A DNA stretch of 5,896 nucleotides from Clostridiales bacterium (GTDB lineage: Bacteria; Bacillota_B; Dehalobacteriia; UBA4068): positions 1 to 5,896 of the forward strand of contig WRIA01000045.1 in the NCBI GenBank assembly GCA_009782975.1. Reading direction: 5' to 3'. A program made the translations under genes and the position numbers. This document shows positions 5,507 through 5,896 of this stretch, piece by piece. How positions within the stretch are numbered: position 1 is the stretch's first letter; each line of letters starts with the position of its first letter. The notes under the pieces are model-generated. The model was not told the DNA's origin. It saw only the letters and a list, made by a program, of their open reading frames with translations, and did no database searches.

Positions 5507-5896
5507 CGCGGCGGAAGTAAGCAAAAGCTTTGGGGAAATACAGGCCTTAAGCGGCATAAGCCTTTCCATACGGGAACATGCCGTGTTCGGGCTTATAGGA
5601 ACCAACGGCGCGGGCAAAAGCACCTTTTTGCGCCTGCTTTCCGGGGTGCTTAAGCCGGATAGCGGGGATATATTCATAGAGGATCAGCCCGTTTACGAAA
5701 ATCCCGGTTTAAAGCAACGTTTTTTCTTCATACCGGATAACCCTTTCTTCTTTCCTAACAGTACCCCTGTGGATATGCGGGATTACTACGCCACAACTTA
5801 TACGAGCTTCGACAAAGGGCAGTTCGACCGCCTGCTTTCCGCCTTTGATCTGGCCCCCCGGCGCAAGATCAATACCTTCTCCAAGGGCATGAAAAA
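5499..5896 (+). CDS. ABC transporter ATP-binding protein, YtrB-like (partial, 3' end beyond window)
   Basis: The first 132 codons of an ABC ATPase that continues past the window end. Starting MINAAEVSKSFG, it has an aromatic A-loop region near F11, Walker A GTNGAGKST at 34-42, and the helical domain from about 85 onward. The Q-loop position reads FFIPDNPFF (77-85), with Asp80 where most ABC ATPases have Gln. The C motif begins FSKGMK at 127-132, a degenerate LSGGQ as found in YtrB/EcsA-like exporters whose signature reads YSKGM. The Walker B, D-loop and H-loop lie outside. The ATG at 5499 overlaps the regulator's stop by 8 bases; a GAAGGAAG stretch (5483-5490) provides a ribosome binding site, and translation is likely coupled. 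It should power an exporter or lipid/peptide-resistance transporter whose permease gene is expected downstream. The substrate is unknown. Confidence 0.93.
   Translation, partial: MINAAEVSKSFGEIQALSGISLSIREHAVFGLIGTNGAGKSTFLRLLSGVLKPDSGDIFIEDQPVYENPGLKQRFFFIPDNPFFFPNSTPVDMRDYYATTYTSFDKGQFDRLLSAFDLAPRRKINTFSKGMK

Overview
The window reads as a chromosomal stretch from an anaerobic, probably gut-associated member of the Bacillota (Clostridia or Negativicutes). The grounds are strong AGGAGG-type ribosome binding sites, a YgeY/YgeW pair, a YtrA-type GntR regulator placed directly before an ABC ATPase, and a phage-like small protein typical of such genomes. The coding sequence is fairly GC-rich and uses many ATA isoleucine codons. 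The organism assignment is inference; no rRNA or other marker gene is present. All genes lie on the + strand, and no stretch longer than about 300 bases lacks a gene.

Region 1 (about 1-2105): a possible 11-codon tail of an upstream gene, then a DHDPS/NAL-family class I aldolase (51-971) and a class V PLP aminotransferase of the alanine-glyoxylate type (990-2105). They are 18 bases apart and look co-transcribed. The aldolase lacks the arginine expected of true DapA and carries a Ser-Asn signature as in 4-hydroxy-2-oxoglutarate aldolases. The pair could therefore make glyoxylate or a related 2-oxoacid and then transaminate it.

Region 2 (2106-4983): an 85-base gap with a striking nested palindrome (22-base arms, four TGTCTAAA/TTTAGACA half-sites) precedes ygeY (M20 metallohydrolase, 2191-3396). 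A 103-base gap with a 17-base palindrome beside a perfect TATAAT box precedes ygeW (knotted carbamoyltransferase, true start ATG 3500). A 93-residue phage-like protein of unknown function follows 8 bases after ygeW. YgeY and YgeW belong to the anaerobic purine/urate and selenium-linked cluster known from gut bacteria and E. coli. Together with region 1 they suggest a nitrogen-scavenging catabolic locus releasing amino acids, carbamoyl phosphate and C2/C3 oxoacids.

Region 3 (4984-5896): an independent, self-contained regulatory unit. It has a TTGACA/extended -10 promoter, a perfect 8-3-8 operator at the expected transcription start, a YtrA-subfamily GntR repressor (5105-5506), and an overlapping ABC-transporter ATPase gene (5499 onward, cut by the window end). 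This resembles autoregulated YtrA-YtrB exporter operons and probably has no functional link to the catabolic genes.

No RNA gene, CRISPR array, insertion sequence or convincing intrinsic terminator was seen. The most noteworthy items are the nested operator-like palindrome before ygeY and the association of an HOGA-like aldolase and an AGXT-like aminotransferase with ygeY-ygeW.
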